From positions 62,001-126,000 of the forward strand of contig CAZXFT010000003.1 in NCBI GenBank assembly GCA_964640655.1: 64,000 nt of DNA, given 5' to 3'. Position numbers and translations under genes: made by a program. This stretch comes from BJGO01 sp964640655. GTDB taxonomy: Bacteria > Bacteroidota > Bacteroidia > Chitinophagales > UBA10324. Numbering within the stretch: position 1 is the first letter of the stretch; each line of letters begins with the position of its first letter. A model generated the notes under the pieces. It saw only the letters and a program-made list of their open reading frames with translations. It made no database searches and was not told where the DNA came from. Positions 25,881-34,129 of this stretch are shown in pieces.

Positions 25881-27119
25881 ATGAAAAAACTTGTTTGCTC
25901 CATAGTATTGCTTCTTCCTTTTATTGTTCATGCACAACAAAAAAGAGTGCTTTTTATTGGTAATAGTTATACTGCCTATAACAACCTGCCGAACCTTGTT
26001 AAATCTGTGGCACTATCGTTTGGCGATAGCATGATTGTTGACTCCAATACTCCCGGCGGGTATACATTTAATCTGCATTCCACTAATGCTAATACATTGA
26101 ACAAGATTAGTCAGGGCAACTGGGACTTTGTTGTGCTACAGGCACAAAGTCAAGAGCCTTCCTTTTCGCCATCGCAGGTCCAATCAGAAACCTATCCTTA
26201 TGCAAAAAAATTATGTGACTCAATTAAAGCCTATAATGCCTGCACTGAACCGGTTTTTTATATGACATGGGGTAGAAAAAATGGTGATGCTGACAATTGT
26301 GCGGCATACCCTGTAATATGTACTTATGAAGGAATGCAGATGCGTTTAAGACAGAGTTACCTCGAAATGGGTGACATTAATAACGCAACGGTTGCACCTG
26401 TTGGAGTTGCCTGGAAGAAAGTCCGCGATTTAGACTCGACGATTAACCTGTACGCTTCTGATGCAAGCCATCCTGCATTGTGGGGTTCTTATTTAGCGGC
26501 TTGTGTTTTCTATTCAACTTTCTACAACAAGTCTTGTATAGGTGCGTGGGTTCCTACTACACTTGATGCTGATACTGCAACTTTCATTCAGCAGATTGCA
26601 TCATCTATGGTATTGGACAGTATGCCAAAATGGTATTTAGGAAATCTGCAAGCACCGGCGTTCAATGCTACTATCAATGGCTATACCGTAACTTTTACTG
26701 ATAACTCTATTAATCCAGGGACCGTCAGCTGGGATTTCGGAGATGGTAACAATGGAGAGGGTGCAACTATTCAGCATACATATGCTGACAGTGGATGGTA
26801 CACTTTCACCCACACAATTACCAATGCATGTTTTTCTGACACTAAAACCGGGTCCATCTATATTCAGTACAGTCCACAGACTATAATAACAAACCCTGGA
26901 ACGCAAACTAAGTTGTATGCTCATAATCAGCAGATACATATCCAATCAGATGTAGCATTGCGTCAGGTTATGATTACAGATATAGCAGGTAGGCAACAAT
27001 ACTATAATGCATCAGGTAATTCCTGGGAATCATCTGAACTGCACCCAGGACTTTATCTGGTTAAACTCATAACAATTTACGGCTCAAGTATAGCCGGCAA
27101 ATTGTATATCAGTAATTAA
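25881..27119 (+). CDS. SGNH/GDSL-like hydrolase with PKD domain and T9SS sorting domain
   Basis: A 412-residue exported protein. The signal peptide ends IVHAQ. Residues about 20-245 form an SGNH-like (DUF4886-type) domain, with the nucleophile block FIGNSYTAYNNLP and the C-terminal DASHPALWGSYLAA, which places Asp and His of the triad. A PKD-like domain follows (WDFGDGNNGEGATIQHTYAD), then a type A sorting domain (ITDIAGRQQYY, LHPGLYLVKL). Expected to be a cell-surface esterase or deacetylase; the substrate is unknown. Start at ATG 25881 (MKKLVC) directly before the signal peptide. It overlaps the convergent DUF3108 gene by 4 bases. Confidence 0.78.
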   Translation: MKKLVCSIVLLLPFIVHAQQKRVLFIGNSYTAYNNLPNLVKSVALSFGDSMIVDSNTPGGYTFNLHSTNANTLNKISQGNWDFVVLQAQSQEPSFSPSQVQSETYPYAKKLCDSIKAYNACTEPVFYMTWGRKNGDADNCAAYPVICTYEGMQMRLRQSYLEMGDINNATVAPVGVAWKKVRDLDSTINLYASDASHPALWGSYLAACVFYSTFYNKSCIGAWVPTTLDADTATFIQQIASSMVLDSMPKWYLGNLQAPAFNATINGYTVTFTDNSINPGTVSWDFGDGNNGEGATIQHTYADSGWYTFTHTITNACFSDTKTGSIYIQYSPQTIITNPGTQTKLYAHNQQIHIQSDVALRQVMITDIAGRQQYYNASGNSWESSELHPGLYLVKLITIYGSSIAGKLYISN

Positions 27120-27925
27120 CTTTTTACCTTACTCTTCAACGGTGATTTCGTTCCAACGATTTCGTGTACTTCTGCCCTGATGTCGCCAATAAGGATTGGT
27201 GATTTTACCAGTATAGGAATTTTATTTTCATCATCGCTTACGTATACAGTCATTTCTTCACCTCCTTTAAAAACGGTTCCTTTAATCAGTAAAGGTTTAA
27301 ATACTATACAGTTGTAAGTGCCAGATTTAATGCTGACTTTTTCTTTACCAATATATCGTACATATAAGGGATGAATTTCGTCATCAATGAAAACGGTAAC
27401 GGGAATGGTGTCGTTCTTTTTATGTTTATTCCAGTCAATACAACGGGTATAATATATAGCCGACATAATATCCTGTGTGCAGGAAGGTATGTTATACGTT
27501 CCGTTTAATGATGTTGCTTTTCCCTGATCATGCTTAAAAGTTACGTTCTGATAAAAGGAGGCTCCGCCTTCGTTCACATCGCGAATAAATTTATACGGCA
27601 ACATGGTTTCTTTGTCGAAATAACTCTCGTAAGTATCGCGCACTTTAAATAACCAGTCGTATGATTTATATGTATAACCATATCCTTTGGCATGAAATAC
27701 CTCACGGTTGGCATATTTAGCGTTGTCAAGAGTAAAAATTACTTCTCCTGCACTTAACCATAATGCTCCCCACTTATAGGCAATCTTGTATGTAATCTTT
27801 TCTCCGGATGCCAATGAATTGTTTTTAACGTCGCATAATTCTTTCTTGGTGGTATTCCAGGAAATAAATACCGACACTACACTTAAAGTAAGAATCAGAA
27901 TGGCACTTCGTTTCAGAGTTTTCAT
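27116..27925 (-). CDS. DUF3108 family exported protein
   Basis: A 269-residue protein with an N-terminal signal or anchor (SAILILTLSVVSVFISW) and a DUF3108 domain. Typical patterns are GEKITYKIAYKWGALWLSAG, the helix-strand DWLFKVRDTYESYFDKET, LPYKFIRDVNEGG, and the late VYVSDDENKIPILVKSPI. Family function is unknown; members are periplasmic and often described as ATP-dependent-exodNAse-like by error. Start at ATG 27925. A 15-bp palindrome lies about 60 bases upstream in the gap shared with ruvC. Confidence 0.8.
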   Translation of the reverse strand: MKTLKRSAILILTLSVVSVFISWNTTKKELCDVKNNSLASGEKITYKIAYKWGALWLSAGEVIFTLDNAKYANREVFHAKGYGYTYKSYDWLFKVRDTYESYFDKETMLPYKFIRDVNEGGASFYQNVTFKHDQGKATSLNGTYNIPSCTQDIMSAIYYTRCIDWNKHKKNDTIPVTVFIDDEIHPLYVRYIGKEKVSIKSGTYNCIVFKPLLIKGTVFKGGEEMTVYVSDDENKIPILVKSPILIGDIRAEVHEIVGTKSPLKSKVKS

Positions 27926-27982
27926 AGTTGAAAAACGTGTTGATTGTGTTCTTGTTTGGGGGTTTAGAAAAAATAATGCCAC

Positions 27983-27997
27983 TTGTACGGTGTACAA
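27983..27997. promoter_or_regulatory. 15-bp palindrome between the DUF3108 gene and ruvC
   Basis: TTGTAC-GGT-GTACAA has perfect 6-base arms around 3 bases. It lies between two divergent genes and looks like a dimeric regulator site. Which gene it serves cannot be told. Confidence 0.4.
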
Positions 27998-28026
27998 CTG
28001 AACCAGGCTAAGTTAACTAATTGAAG

Positions 28027-28055
28027 TTGCCTTACTTATTGCTTCAGTTAATTTG
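28027..28055 (+). promoter_or_regulatory. Promoter of ruvC (near-leaderless)
   Basis: TTG at 28027-28029, 18 bases, then TTAATTTG at 28048-28055 (7/8 of TAnnTTTG). The ruvC ATG follows 8 bases later, so the leader would be only a few bases. Confidence 0.45.
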
Positions 28056-28063
28056 CATCGCCA

Positions 28064-28648
28064 ATGGTTCAAAAAGAGAAAGAAGCCAAAATTATAGCCG
28101 GTGTTGACCCGGGTACCAATGTGCTGGGCTATGCAGTAATAGAATGCCGCGGCAGAGCTATCAAGCTCTTAAGTATGGGGGTGATGCAACTGGATAAATA
28201 CGAAAACCCATACGACAAACTCAAACGAATCTACGAAGGAGTGCATCGTTTGGTGCAGAGTTATAAACCACACGAGTTTGCCGTTGAAGCACCATTTTAT
28301 GGCAAGAATGTGCAGTCTATGTTAAAGCTGGGCAGGGCACAAGGTGTGGCTATTGCAGCAGCTGCTGTGCATAATATTCCCATCATAGAATATTCCCCCA
28401 GGAAAGTGAAGCAATCCATTACCGGAAGTGGTAATGCCACTAAAGAACAGGTATCGGCTATGCTGTTGAGTGTTTTGAATATCGAAATGCAACCAAAGTT
28501 TTTTGATGCCACAGATGCCTTAGCTGTGGCGGTGTGTCATAGCTATCAGCAATTGCCGGTTGTAAAAACCAAAAAGACTGCTGTTAAAAAAAGCACCTCG
28601 TGGCAAAAGTTTGTACATGCCAATCCTGCGAGAGTGGTTAAGAAATAA
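28064..28648 (+). CDS. ruvC: Crossover junction endodeoxyribonuclease RuvC
   Basis: A 194-residue Holliday junction resolvase. The four acidic catalytic residues are in place: GVDPGTNVLGYAV (Asp), FAVEAPFYGKNV (Glu), and the pair in FFDATDALAVAVCH. The RAQGVAIAAA segment and the SPRKVKQSITGSGNATKEQV region are typical. The C-terminus has a basic extension (KTKKTAVKKSTSW) beyond the fold, about 25 residues, probably for DNA contact. It is monocistronic, and its stop lies 3 bases from the end of the convergent HIT gene. Confidence 0.95.
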   Translation: MVQKEKEAKIIAGVDPGTNVLGYAVIECRGRAIKLLSMGVMQLDKYENPYDKLKRIYEGVHRLVQSYKPHEFAVEAPFYGKNVQSMLKLGRAQGVAIAAAAVHNIPIIEYSPRKVKQSITGSGNATKEQVSAMLLSVLNIEMQPKFFDATDALAVAVCHSYQQLPVVKTKKTAVKKSTSWQKFVHANPARVVKK

Positions 28649-28650
28649 TC

Positions 28651-29043
28651 TTATAAATGACTGCGAATTAAAGCTGCTGTTTCCGACAACTCATCGGAAG
28701 TTGGTTTCAGTTTGGGTTGAGTGAAGTTGATGTCGTTAATACTATTCAACGGCACTAAGTGAATGTGTGCATGCGGCACTTCAAGTCCTATTACAGCCAC
28801 ACCAACTCGCTTGCAGGGCACGGACTTTTTAATGGCGCCATTAATCTTCTTCGATAGCATCATCATATCCTGTAAGATGTTGTCCTCCAAGTCAAACAAT
28901 TCATTCACTTCTTTTTTTGGAACTACCAAAACATGGCCCATAACCAAAGGCATGATATCCAAAAATGCAAAGCTGTGTTCTGTTTCGGCAATCTTATGGC
29001 AGAGTATTTCGCCGGCAATGATTTTAGTAAATATGGAAGGCAT
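28651..29043 (-). CDS. HIT family nucleotide-binding protein
   Basis: A 130-residue histidine triad protein. The signature HAHIHLVPL carries the catalytic His residues, and the N-terminal FTKIIAGEILCHKI and FLDIMPLVMGHVLVVPKKE segments are typical of HinT/HIT hydrolases acting on nucleoside phosphoramidates or dinucleotides. I chose ATG 29043 (MPSIFTKI); the longer frame up to 29094 adds residues with no family match. Cytoplasmic. The natural substrate is not deducible. Confidence 0.9.
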   Translation of the reverse strand: MPSIFTKIIAGEILCHKIAETEHSFAFLDIMPLVMGHVLVVPKKEVNELFDLEDNILQDMMMLSKKINGAIKKSVPCKRVGVAVIGLEVPHAHIHLVPLNSINDINFTQPKLKPTSDELSETAALIRSHL

Positions 29044-29155
29044 CGTTTTTTTTACAAAGTAAAAAACATTGAGAAATCTTGAGATAATTATCAATAGTAT
29101 AATCCTATAATAAGCACCAGAATAATTTGCCTTTACCCAATTGCCTATGCAACCT

Positions 29156-29163
29156 TACATTTG
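29156..29163 (+). promoter_or_regulatory. -7 promoter element of the acyl-CoA dehydrogenase gene
   Basis: TACATTTG is a full consensus match 28 bases before ATG 29192. A TTTG at 29126-29129 is 26 bases upstream, a little far. Confidence 0.5.
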
Positions 29164-29191
29164 CAGCACTTTTTAATAATAGCTCTTCAAC

Positions 29192-30331
29192 ATGGATTTT
29201 TCTCACGACGAAAACCTCGATATTATTACTCAAAGCGTTCGCGACTTTGCACATAAAGAAATTAAACCCCACGTGATGGACTGGGACGAGCGTCAATACT
29301 TCCCCAAAGACCTGTTTCATCAGTTTGGCGAAATGGGATGGATGGGAGTGCTCGTGCCCGAAACCTATGGTGGCAGTGGTCTTGGTTATCAGGAGTATAT
29401 TTCCATTATTGTTGAAGTGGCCAAAGTGTGCGGCTCGGTGGGTTTATCCCTGGCAGCGCACAATTCTCTTTGCACCGGACATATTTTACAGTTCGGAAAC
29501 GAGGAGCAAAAGAAGAAATGGCTGCCCAAGCTGGCTACCGGCCAACATATAGGCGCCTGGGGACTTACCGAACCTAATACCGGCTCGGATGCAGGCAATA
29601 TGAAATGTGTGGCGCACCGCGACGGCGACCACTGGGTGCTGAACGGTACCAAATGCTGGATTACGCACGGCAACACCGGCGATGTGGTAGTGGTGATAGC
29701 CCGTACCGGCGAGCCCCGCGACAGCCACGGCATGACGGCTTTTGTGGTGGAACGCGGCACACCGGGATTATCGGCAGGTAAAAAAGAAAACAAACTGGGT
29801 ATGCGCGCTTCGGAAACCACCGAAGTGATTTTTGACAACTGCCATATACCGGCTTCGAATATGCTGGGCAAGGAAGGTGATGGTTTTGTGCAGGCTATGA
29901 AAGTATTGGATGGTGGACGTATTTCTATAGCGGCGTTGTCGTTGGGGATTGCATACGGGGCATATGAGGCTTCGTTGAAATATGCCAAAGAGCGTCATCA
30001 GTTCGATCAGCCTATAGCAAATTTTCAAGGTATTGCATTCAAATTAGCCGATATGAAAGCGCAGATAGAAGCTGCCGAGCTATTGACCCGACAGGCGGCG
30101 GATTTGAAAAACCGTGGCGAGAAATGCACCAAGGAATCGGCTATGGCGAAATATTATGCCTCGGAAGTGGCAGTAAAAGTTTCGACTGATGCTGTGCAGA
30201 TTTTCGGCGGCTACGGATATACCAAAGAGTTTCCGGTGGAGAAATATTACCGCGACTCTAAACTTTGCACCATTGGCGAAGGCACTTCTGAAATACAGAA
30301 GTTGGTGATTTCGAGAGAGGTGTTGAAATAG
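29192..30331 (+). CDS. Acyl-CoA dehydrogenase (short/medium-chain type)
   Basis: A 379-residue FAD flavoenzyme that makes the trans-2-enoyl-CoA in beta-oxidation or amino-acid catabolism. Family landmarks are the FAD/substrate region WGLTEPNTGSDAGN, WITHGNTGDVVVVIART, ERHQFDQPIANFQGIAFKLA, VQIFGGYGYTKEFPVEKYYR, and the catalytic Glu region IGEGTSEIQKLV. Full length. Codon use is visibly more GC-rich than that of neighbouring genes, as in the pyrophosphatase gene that follows, which may reflect high expression. Specificity among butyryl-, isovaleryl- and related CoAs cannot be fixed by eye. Confidence 0.93.
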   Translation: MDFSHDENLDIITQSVRDFAHKEIKPHVMDWDERQYFPKDLFHQFGEMGWMGVLVPETYGGSGLGYQEYISIIVEVAKVCGSVGLSLAAHNSLCTGHILQFGNEEQKKKWLPKLATGQHIGAWGLTEPNTGSDAGNMKCVAHRDGDHWVLNGTKCWITHGNTGDVVVVIARTGEPRDSHGMTAFVVERGTPGLSAGKKENKLGMRASETTEVIFDNCHIPASNMLGKEGDGFVQAMKVLDGGRISIAALSLGIAYGAYEASLKYAKERHQFDQPIANFQGIAFKLADMKAQIEAAELLTRQAADLKNRGEKCTKESAMAKYYASEVAVKVSTDAVQIFGGYGYTKEFPVEKYYRDSKLCTIGEGTSEIQKLVISREVLK

Positions 30332-30347
30332 ATTTTACACTAAAAAG

Positions 30348-30480
30348 CACTACGGTTCACGGCTTCAACCGCACGGTTCGCGGCGTCAACCGTACGGTTC
30401 AGGGCGTAAAACGCACGGTTTGAGGCTCAACCGCACGGTTCATGGCGTCAAGCGCACGGTTCGGGGCGTCAACCGTGGGC
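30348..30480 (+). repeat. Tandem array of six ~21-bp hairpin-forming units
   Basis: Units start at 30348, 30369, 30390, 30411 (20 bp), 30431 and 30452, with a partial seventh. The consensus is CCGCACGGTTC, two variable bases, then GGCGTCAA. Each junction reads AACCGnACGGTT, an inverted repeat, and each CGGTT can also pair with the next AACCG. The array is GC-rich in an AT-rich gap (30332-30661). It contains no spacers, so it is not CRISPR. It sits after the acyl-CoA dehydrogenase gene and upstream of hppA. The rest of the gap holds only the hppA promoter region. Confidence 0.85.
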
Positions 30481-30488
30481 ATTTTTTT
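30456..30488 (+). terminator. Possible terminator formed by the last repeat unit
   Basis: ACGGTT (30456-30461) pairs with AACCGT (30471-30476) and is followed by GGGCA and a run of seven T. The T run is offset by five bases, so efficiency is doubtful. Confidence 0.35.
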
Positions 30489-30613
30489 CGAAAATCCTCT
30501 AAATTTTAGTAAAAAAGCGCGTTTTTCCGTTTGTTCTATTCCTTTTTTATGGGCAAAAAGGCAGGTTTAACATACAATTTCGCTCCGGCTGTTTTCCCTT
30601 AACCCTAAATGTT

Positions 30614-30621
30614 TATTTTTG
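30614..30621 (+). promoter_or_regulatory. -7 promoter element of hppA
   Basis: TATTTTTG is a full match to TAnnTTTG, 40 bases before ATG 30662. A weak TTTT-containing -33 region lies near 30592. Confidence 0.45.
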
Positions 30622-30661
30622 CCGTCCCTTAAAAAAACAAGGACTCTAAACCCTGTACAAT

Positions 30662-33157
30662 ATGACGAATTTGATTTACGCCGTTCCGGCCGTTGGCATT
30701 TTGGCCATCGTTTACATGATCATCCGCAGCAGTTGGATTAATAAACAAGATGCCGGTGACGAGCGCATGCGCACCATAGCCGGATATATAGCCAATGGTG
30801 CTATGTCCTTCCTCAAAGCCGAATACCGTATTCTTTCCATTTTTGTGGTGGTGGCTTCGGTGCTGTTGTTCTTTTTGAGCTATAACAATCCGCACAGCAG
30901 TCCACTCATCGTGGTGGCCTTTGTAATCGGAGCCATTTTTTCAGCAACTGCCGGATATATAGGTATGCGCGTGGCTACCAAGTCTAACGTGCGCACAGCA
31001 CAGGCAGCACGTACAAGTCTTTCCAAAGCTCTTGATATTTCATTTGCCGGTGGTTCGGTAATGGGTATTGGTGTGGTAGGTTTAGGTATTATGGGTTTGG
31101 GAGTGCTGTTCATTGTTTTTATGAGCATCTTCAATCCGGAGATGAGCAACGACCCGGAAATCCTTAATCGTGTACTGGAAGTGTTAACAGGTTTTTCGTT
31201 GGGTGCAGAAAGTATTGCTTTGTTTGCCCGTGTTGGTGGTGGTATTTATACAAAGGCTGCTGACGTTGGCGCCGACTTAGTGGGAAAGGTGGAAGCCGGT
31301 ATTCCGGAAGATGACCCGCGCAATCCGGCGGTTATTGCCGACAATGTGGGAGATAATGTGGGAGATGTGGCCGGTATGGGGGCCGATTTGTTTGGTTCCT
31401 ATGTAAGTACCGTATTGGCTACAATGGTTCTCGGCATAGGCATCACTGCTGCCGAGGGTTCTATGGATAATTTCGGTGGCATCAGCGGCATATTACTTCC
31501 TTTATTTATTGCCGCTGCAGGGGTTATCTTCTCTATTATAGGTTCTTTCTTTGTTAAAGTAAAAGAAGGCGGCGATCCGCAGCGTGCGCTTAACATTGGC
31601 AATTTCGGAGCGGTAATTATGACGGCCATTGCCTCATACTTTTTAATCACCCAAATTCTTCCTTGCCATATGATAGAAACCTTTATTGGTTCTACACACG
31701 AGTTTTCTTCTTTAAATGTATTCTTCACGGTATTGATTGGACTTGGTGTTGGAACGGCTATTTCGCTTATCACTGAATATTTCTGTGCTATGGGCCGCAA
31801 GCCGGTAAACACCATTGCTCGACAATCTTCAACCGGACACGCCACCAACGTTATCAGTGGTATCAGTGTTGGAATGTTCTCTACGGCTTATCCAACCATT
31901 GTATTGGTTGTAGGTATTATTTCATCATATGCTGTTGGCGGATTATATGGTGTGGCTATGGCTGCAGCGGGTATGATGGCTACTACAGGTATTCAGCTGG
32001 CCATAGATGCTTTTGGTCCAATTGCAGATAACGCAGGCGGAGTTGCAGAAATGAGTGGCTTGCCTAAAGAGGTACGTGCAAACACAGATGTTCTTGATGC
32101 AGTTGGTAATACCACTGCTGCCATAGGAAAAGGATTTGCCATTGCTTCGGCGGCGCTTACTTCTTTGGCTCTTTTTGCGGCTTTTATGAGTATTACCGGT
32201 ATTGACGGAGTAAACATCACCAACCCCTGGGTGCTGGGCGGATTGTTCATTGGCGGTATGATACCGTACCTGTTCTCGTCACTGGCTATCAGCTCGGTGG
32301 GGCGTGCGGCTAATGATATGGTGCAGGAAGTGCGCTCGCAGTTTAAAAATATACCGGGCTTGCTCGAAGGTAAAGAAGGTGTTCAGCCTGACTACGAAAA
32401 ATGTATTCAGATTTCAACCTCTGCCGCTATTCGCGAAATGATGGCTCCGGGGTTGATTACCATTATTGTTCCTGCAGTGTTGGGTTTTTTGTTTGGTGCC
32501 GAAGTGTTGGGCGGCTATCTGGCGGGTGTAACGGTAAGCGGTGTGTTGCTGGCCATTTTCCAATCAAATGCCGGTGGTGCCTGGGACAATGCCAAAAAAT
32601 CTTTTGAGAAAGGAATTGAGATTAACGGACAGGTTTACTACAAAGGCAGCGATCCGCACAAGGCGGCTGTTACCGGCGATACAGTTGGTGATCCGTTTAA
32701 AGACACAAGCGGCCCTTCGATGAACATATTGATTAAGTTGAGTTGTATCGTGGCTTTGATTATTGCACCAAGCATTAGTTCACCATTAATATCAACAGGC
32801 AGCAATCAGCAACAATGCGAAATGAGCGAAGATGAATGCTGCAGTGGTAATAAAGAAATGTGCCACGGCGATTCGGCAACCTGCGAAAAAGGAATGATGT
32901 GTTGTAAGTATGATGCACAGGGGGTATGTGTGCTCGATACGGCTAAATGTATAGAAATGGGCTGCTGGAAAGATGGTAAGCTGGATACCCTGAAATGCAA
33001 AGAGATGGGTTGTATGCCCGGCGGCGACCAATGCTGCATTGGCCAAAAGAAAAGCGATTGCTGCGATGAGAAAGGCAACTGCAAAGACGGCAAGAAATGC
33101 GACAGCGGCAAAAGCTGCGGCGGCGAAAAGAAAGGCGATTGTTGCGAGAAGAAATAA
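30662..33157 (+). CDS. hppA: Membrane-bound ion-translocating pyrophosphatase with cysteine-rich C-terminal tail
   Basis: An 831-residue protein. Residues about 1-715 are a 16-helix membrane pyrophosphatase that couples PPi hydrolysis to H+ or Na+ pumping. The substrate site shows DVGADLVGKVEAGIPEDD at about 200-217 and IADNVGDNVGDVAGMGADLF just after. GNTTAAIGKG (about 480) has Ala at the position that marks the K+-dependent class. The Glu normally seen just after ADLF in either ion class is not visible (ADLFGSYVS), so the ion is uncertain. Residues 719-831 are a hydrophilic tail with 21 Cys and a twice-repeated pattern KCxEMGC. Known mPPases end on the outer face, so the tail should be periplasmic. 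Closed by a terminator. Confidence 0.93.
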   Translation: MTNLIYAVPAVGILAIVYMIIRSSWINKQDAGDERMRTIAGYIANGAMSFLKAEYRILSIFVVVASVLLFFLSYNNPHSSPLIVVAFVIGAIFSATAGYIGMRVATKSNVRTAQAARTSLSKALDISFAGGSVMGIGVVGLGIMGLGVLFIVFMSIFNPEMSNDPEILNRVLEVLTGFSLGAESIALFARVGGGIYTKAADVGADLVGKVEAGIPEDDPRNPAVIADNVGDNVGDVAGMGADLFGSYVSTVLATMVLGIGITAAEGSMDNFGGISGILLPLFIAAAGVIFSIIGSFFVKVKEGGDPQRALNIGNFGAVIMTAIASYFLITQILPCHMIETFIGSTHEFSSLNVFFTVLIGLGVGTAISLITEYFCAMGRKPVNTIARQSSTGHATNVISGISVGMFSTAYPTIVLVVGIISSYAVGGLYGVAMAAAGMMATTGIQLAIDAFGPIADNAGGVAEMSGLPKEVRANTDVLDAVGNTTAAIGKGFAIASAALTSLALFAAFMSITGIDGVNITNPWVLGGLFIGGMIPYLFSSLAISSVGRAANDMVQEVRSQFKNIPGLLEGKEGVQPDYEKCIQISTSAAIREMMAPGLITIIVPAVLGFLFGAEVLGGYLAGVTVSGVLLAIFQSNAGGAWDNAKKSFEKGIEINGQVYYKGSDPHKAAVTGDTVGDPFKDTSGPSMNILIKLSCIVALIIAPSISSPLISTGSNQQQCEMSEDECCSGNKEMCHGDSATCEKGMMCCKYDAQGVCVLDTAKCIEMGCWKDGKLDTLKCKEMGCMPGGDQCCIGQKKSDCCDEKGNCKDGKKCDSGKSCGGEKKGDCCEKK

Positions 33158-33175
33158 ACGAAAGGTTTAGAATAT

Positions 33176-33209
33176 AAAAAAGCCGACCCGATAGGGCCGG
33201 CTTTTTTTT
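33176..33209. terminator. Bidirectional terminator between hppA and the DNRLRE gene
   Basis: An A-run, AGCCGACCC, loop GATA, GGGCCGGCT, then a T-run: a hairpin with one A-C mismatch, flanked by A and T tracts so it works on both strands. Confidence 0.8.
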
Positions 33210-33222
33210 ATAGGCGATTATT

Positions 33223-34110
33223 TTACTGCCTGATAAACTTAGTTATATATGATGCATTATTAGCATCGCATCTCACTAGGTATGCTCCAGCTAATAAATG
33301 AGAAGTATCTATCTCAGTTCTATTATTAGTTGACTTGGTGTCGATAAATATTCTTCCCAATAGATCATATACTTTAATGTTTAAGCTTTCATATGAAGTA
33401 TTTCCGGTTTCGATGATTAACTTCTCAGAGTAGTAATTATGAAATGCTTTGATAAAACTGACTTCGCTTAGAGCAGTATTTGAAGTATGGGAAACTTTAA
33501 AAGTAATAACTAACTTAGGATGTCGGTTGCTATTCGGGTCATCTGATGATGAAAAGCATAAACTTTTATAGAAATTAATTTCATCTTGTTGCATCAGTAA
33601 AAAACCATAGTTACCATCTTGTAACATATCTATTACCAATTGCTTAACGTCGATAATATAATCTTGCGTATTTGAGGTGCTTTCAGGTATTTCTATCTGA
33701 TTGACTGAGGTATTTGACGGTTGATTGTTCCAGGTTACTGACATTTCATCCCAAGGCTCAACAAGCCTGCGTAGCCAGCCTTTGTTATTACTGCCAGTTG
33801 TTGGGTTTCCACCACTTTGCGTGGTGTTTGTTCTTGCAAAAAGATAAAGTTTGGCATCAACAATTTCAGCCCCGGTTGGAATTGGTGTTAAATCAAATTC
33901 AATTAATGAACGCCAAACGCAAAGTTGTCCGCTACAAGTCCACGTATTACAAATCAAATCGGGAGAATTGCCGAAATTAATGCTTGGGGTGTGGCCAATC
34001 ATAGCATCTTTACCCTCAGTGGCATCCGGTTGCAACACTAAGGTGTTCTGTGCAAACACAAATGAAGTGATGTGTATAAGAGAAAGAAATGTAAAGAAGT
34101 TGAAGTGCAT
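33223..34110 (-). CDS. DNRLRE-domain T9SS cargo protein
   Basis: A 295-residue exported protein. The signal peptide ends SFVFAQ. Residues about 22-205 form a DNRLRE-type beta-sandwich (TLVLQPDATEGKDAMIG, RSLIEFDLTPIPTGAEIVDA, then LYLFAR, WDEMSVTWNNQPS, HPKLVITFKV). This domain is common in secreted adhesins and polysaccharide-acting proteins. The C-terminal ~75 residues are a type A sorting domain (LIIETGNTSYESLNIKVYDL, then TSHLLAGAYLVRC). The start lies 19 bases after the methyltransferase gene end, so the two are likely cotranscribed. The ligand is unknown. Confidence 0.8.
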   Translation of the reverse strand: MHFNFFTFLSLIHITSFVFAQNTLVLQPDATEGKDAMIGHTPSINFGNSPDLICNTWTCSGQLCVWRSLIEFDLTPIPTGAEIVDAKLYLFARTNTTQSGGNPTTGSNNKGWLRRLVEPWDEMSVTWNNQPSNTSVNQIEIPESTSNTQDYIIDVKQLVIDMLQDGNYGFLLMQQDEINFYKSLCFSSSDDPNSNRHPKLVITFKVSHTSNTALSEVSFIKAFHNYYSEKLIIETGNTSYESLNIKVYDLLGRIFIDTKSTNNRTEIDTSHLLAGAYLVRCDANNASYITKFIRQ

Positions 34111-34129
34111 TGCCGTGTCATTTATAAGA

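Noticed and set aside
29389..29988. 199-codon open frame antisense to the acyl-CoA dehydrogenase gene
   Set aside because: It mirrors the GC-rich codons of the real gene, has no family features and no promoter.
30369..30420. Heptapeptide-coding repeat (RTVxGVN pattern on the plus strand)
   Set aside because: The frame soon meets TGA, one unit is 20 bp, and no start or longer open frame supports translation.
30348..30480. CRISPR-like array
   Set aside because: Units are contiguous at 20-21 bp with no unique spacers, and there are no cas genes.
31399..31848. 149-codon antisense frame within hppA
   Set aside because: It lies wholly within a conserved catalytic region of hppA and is explained by its codon bias.
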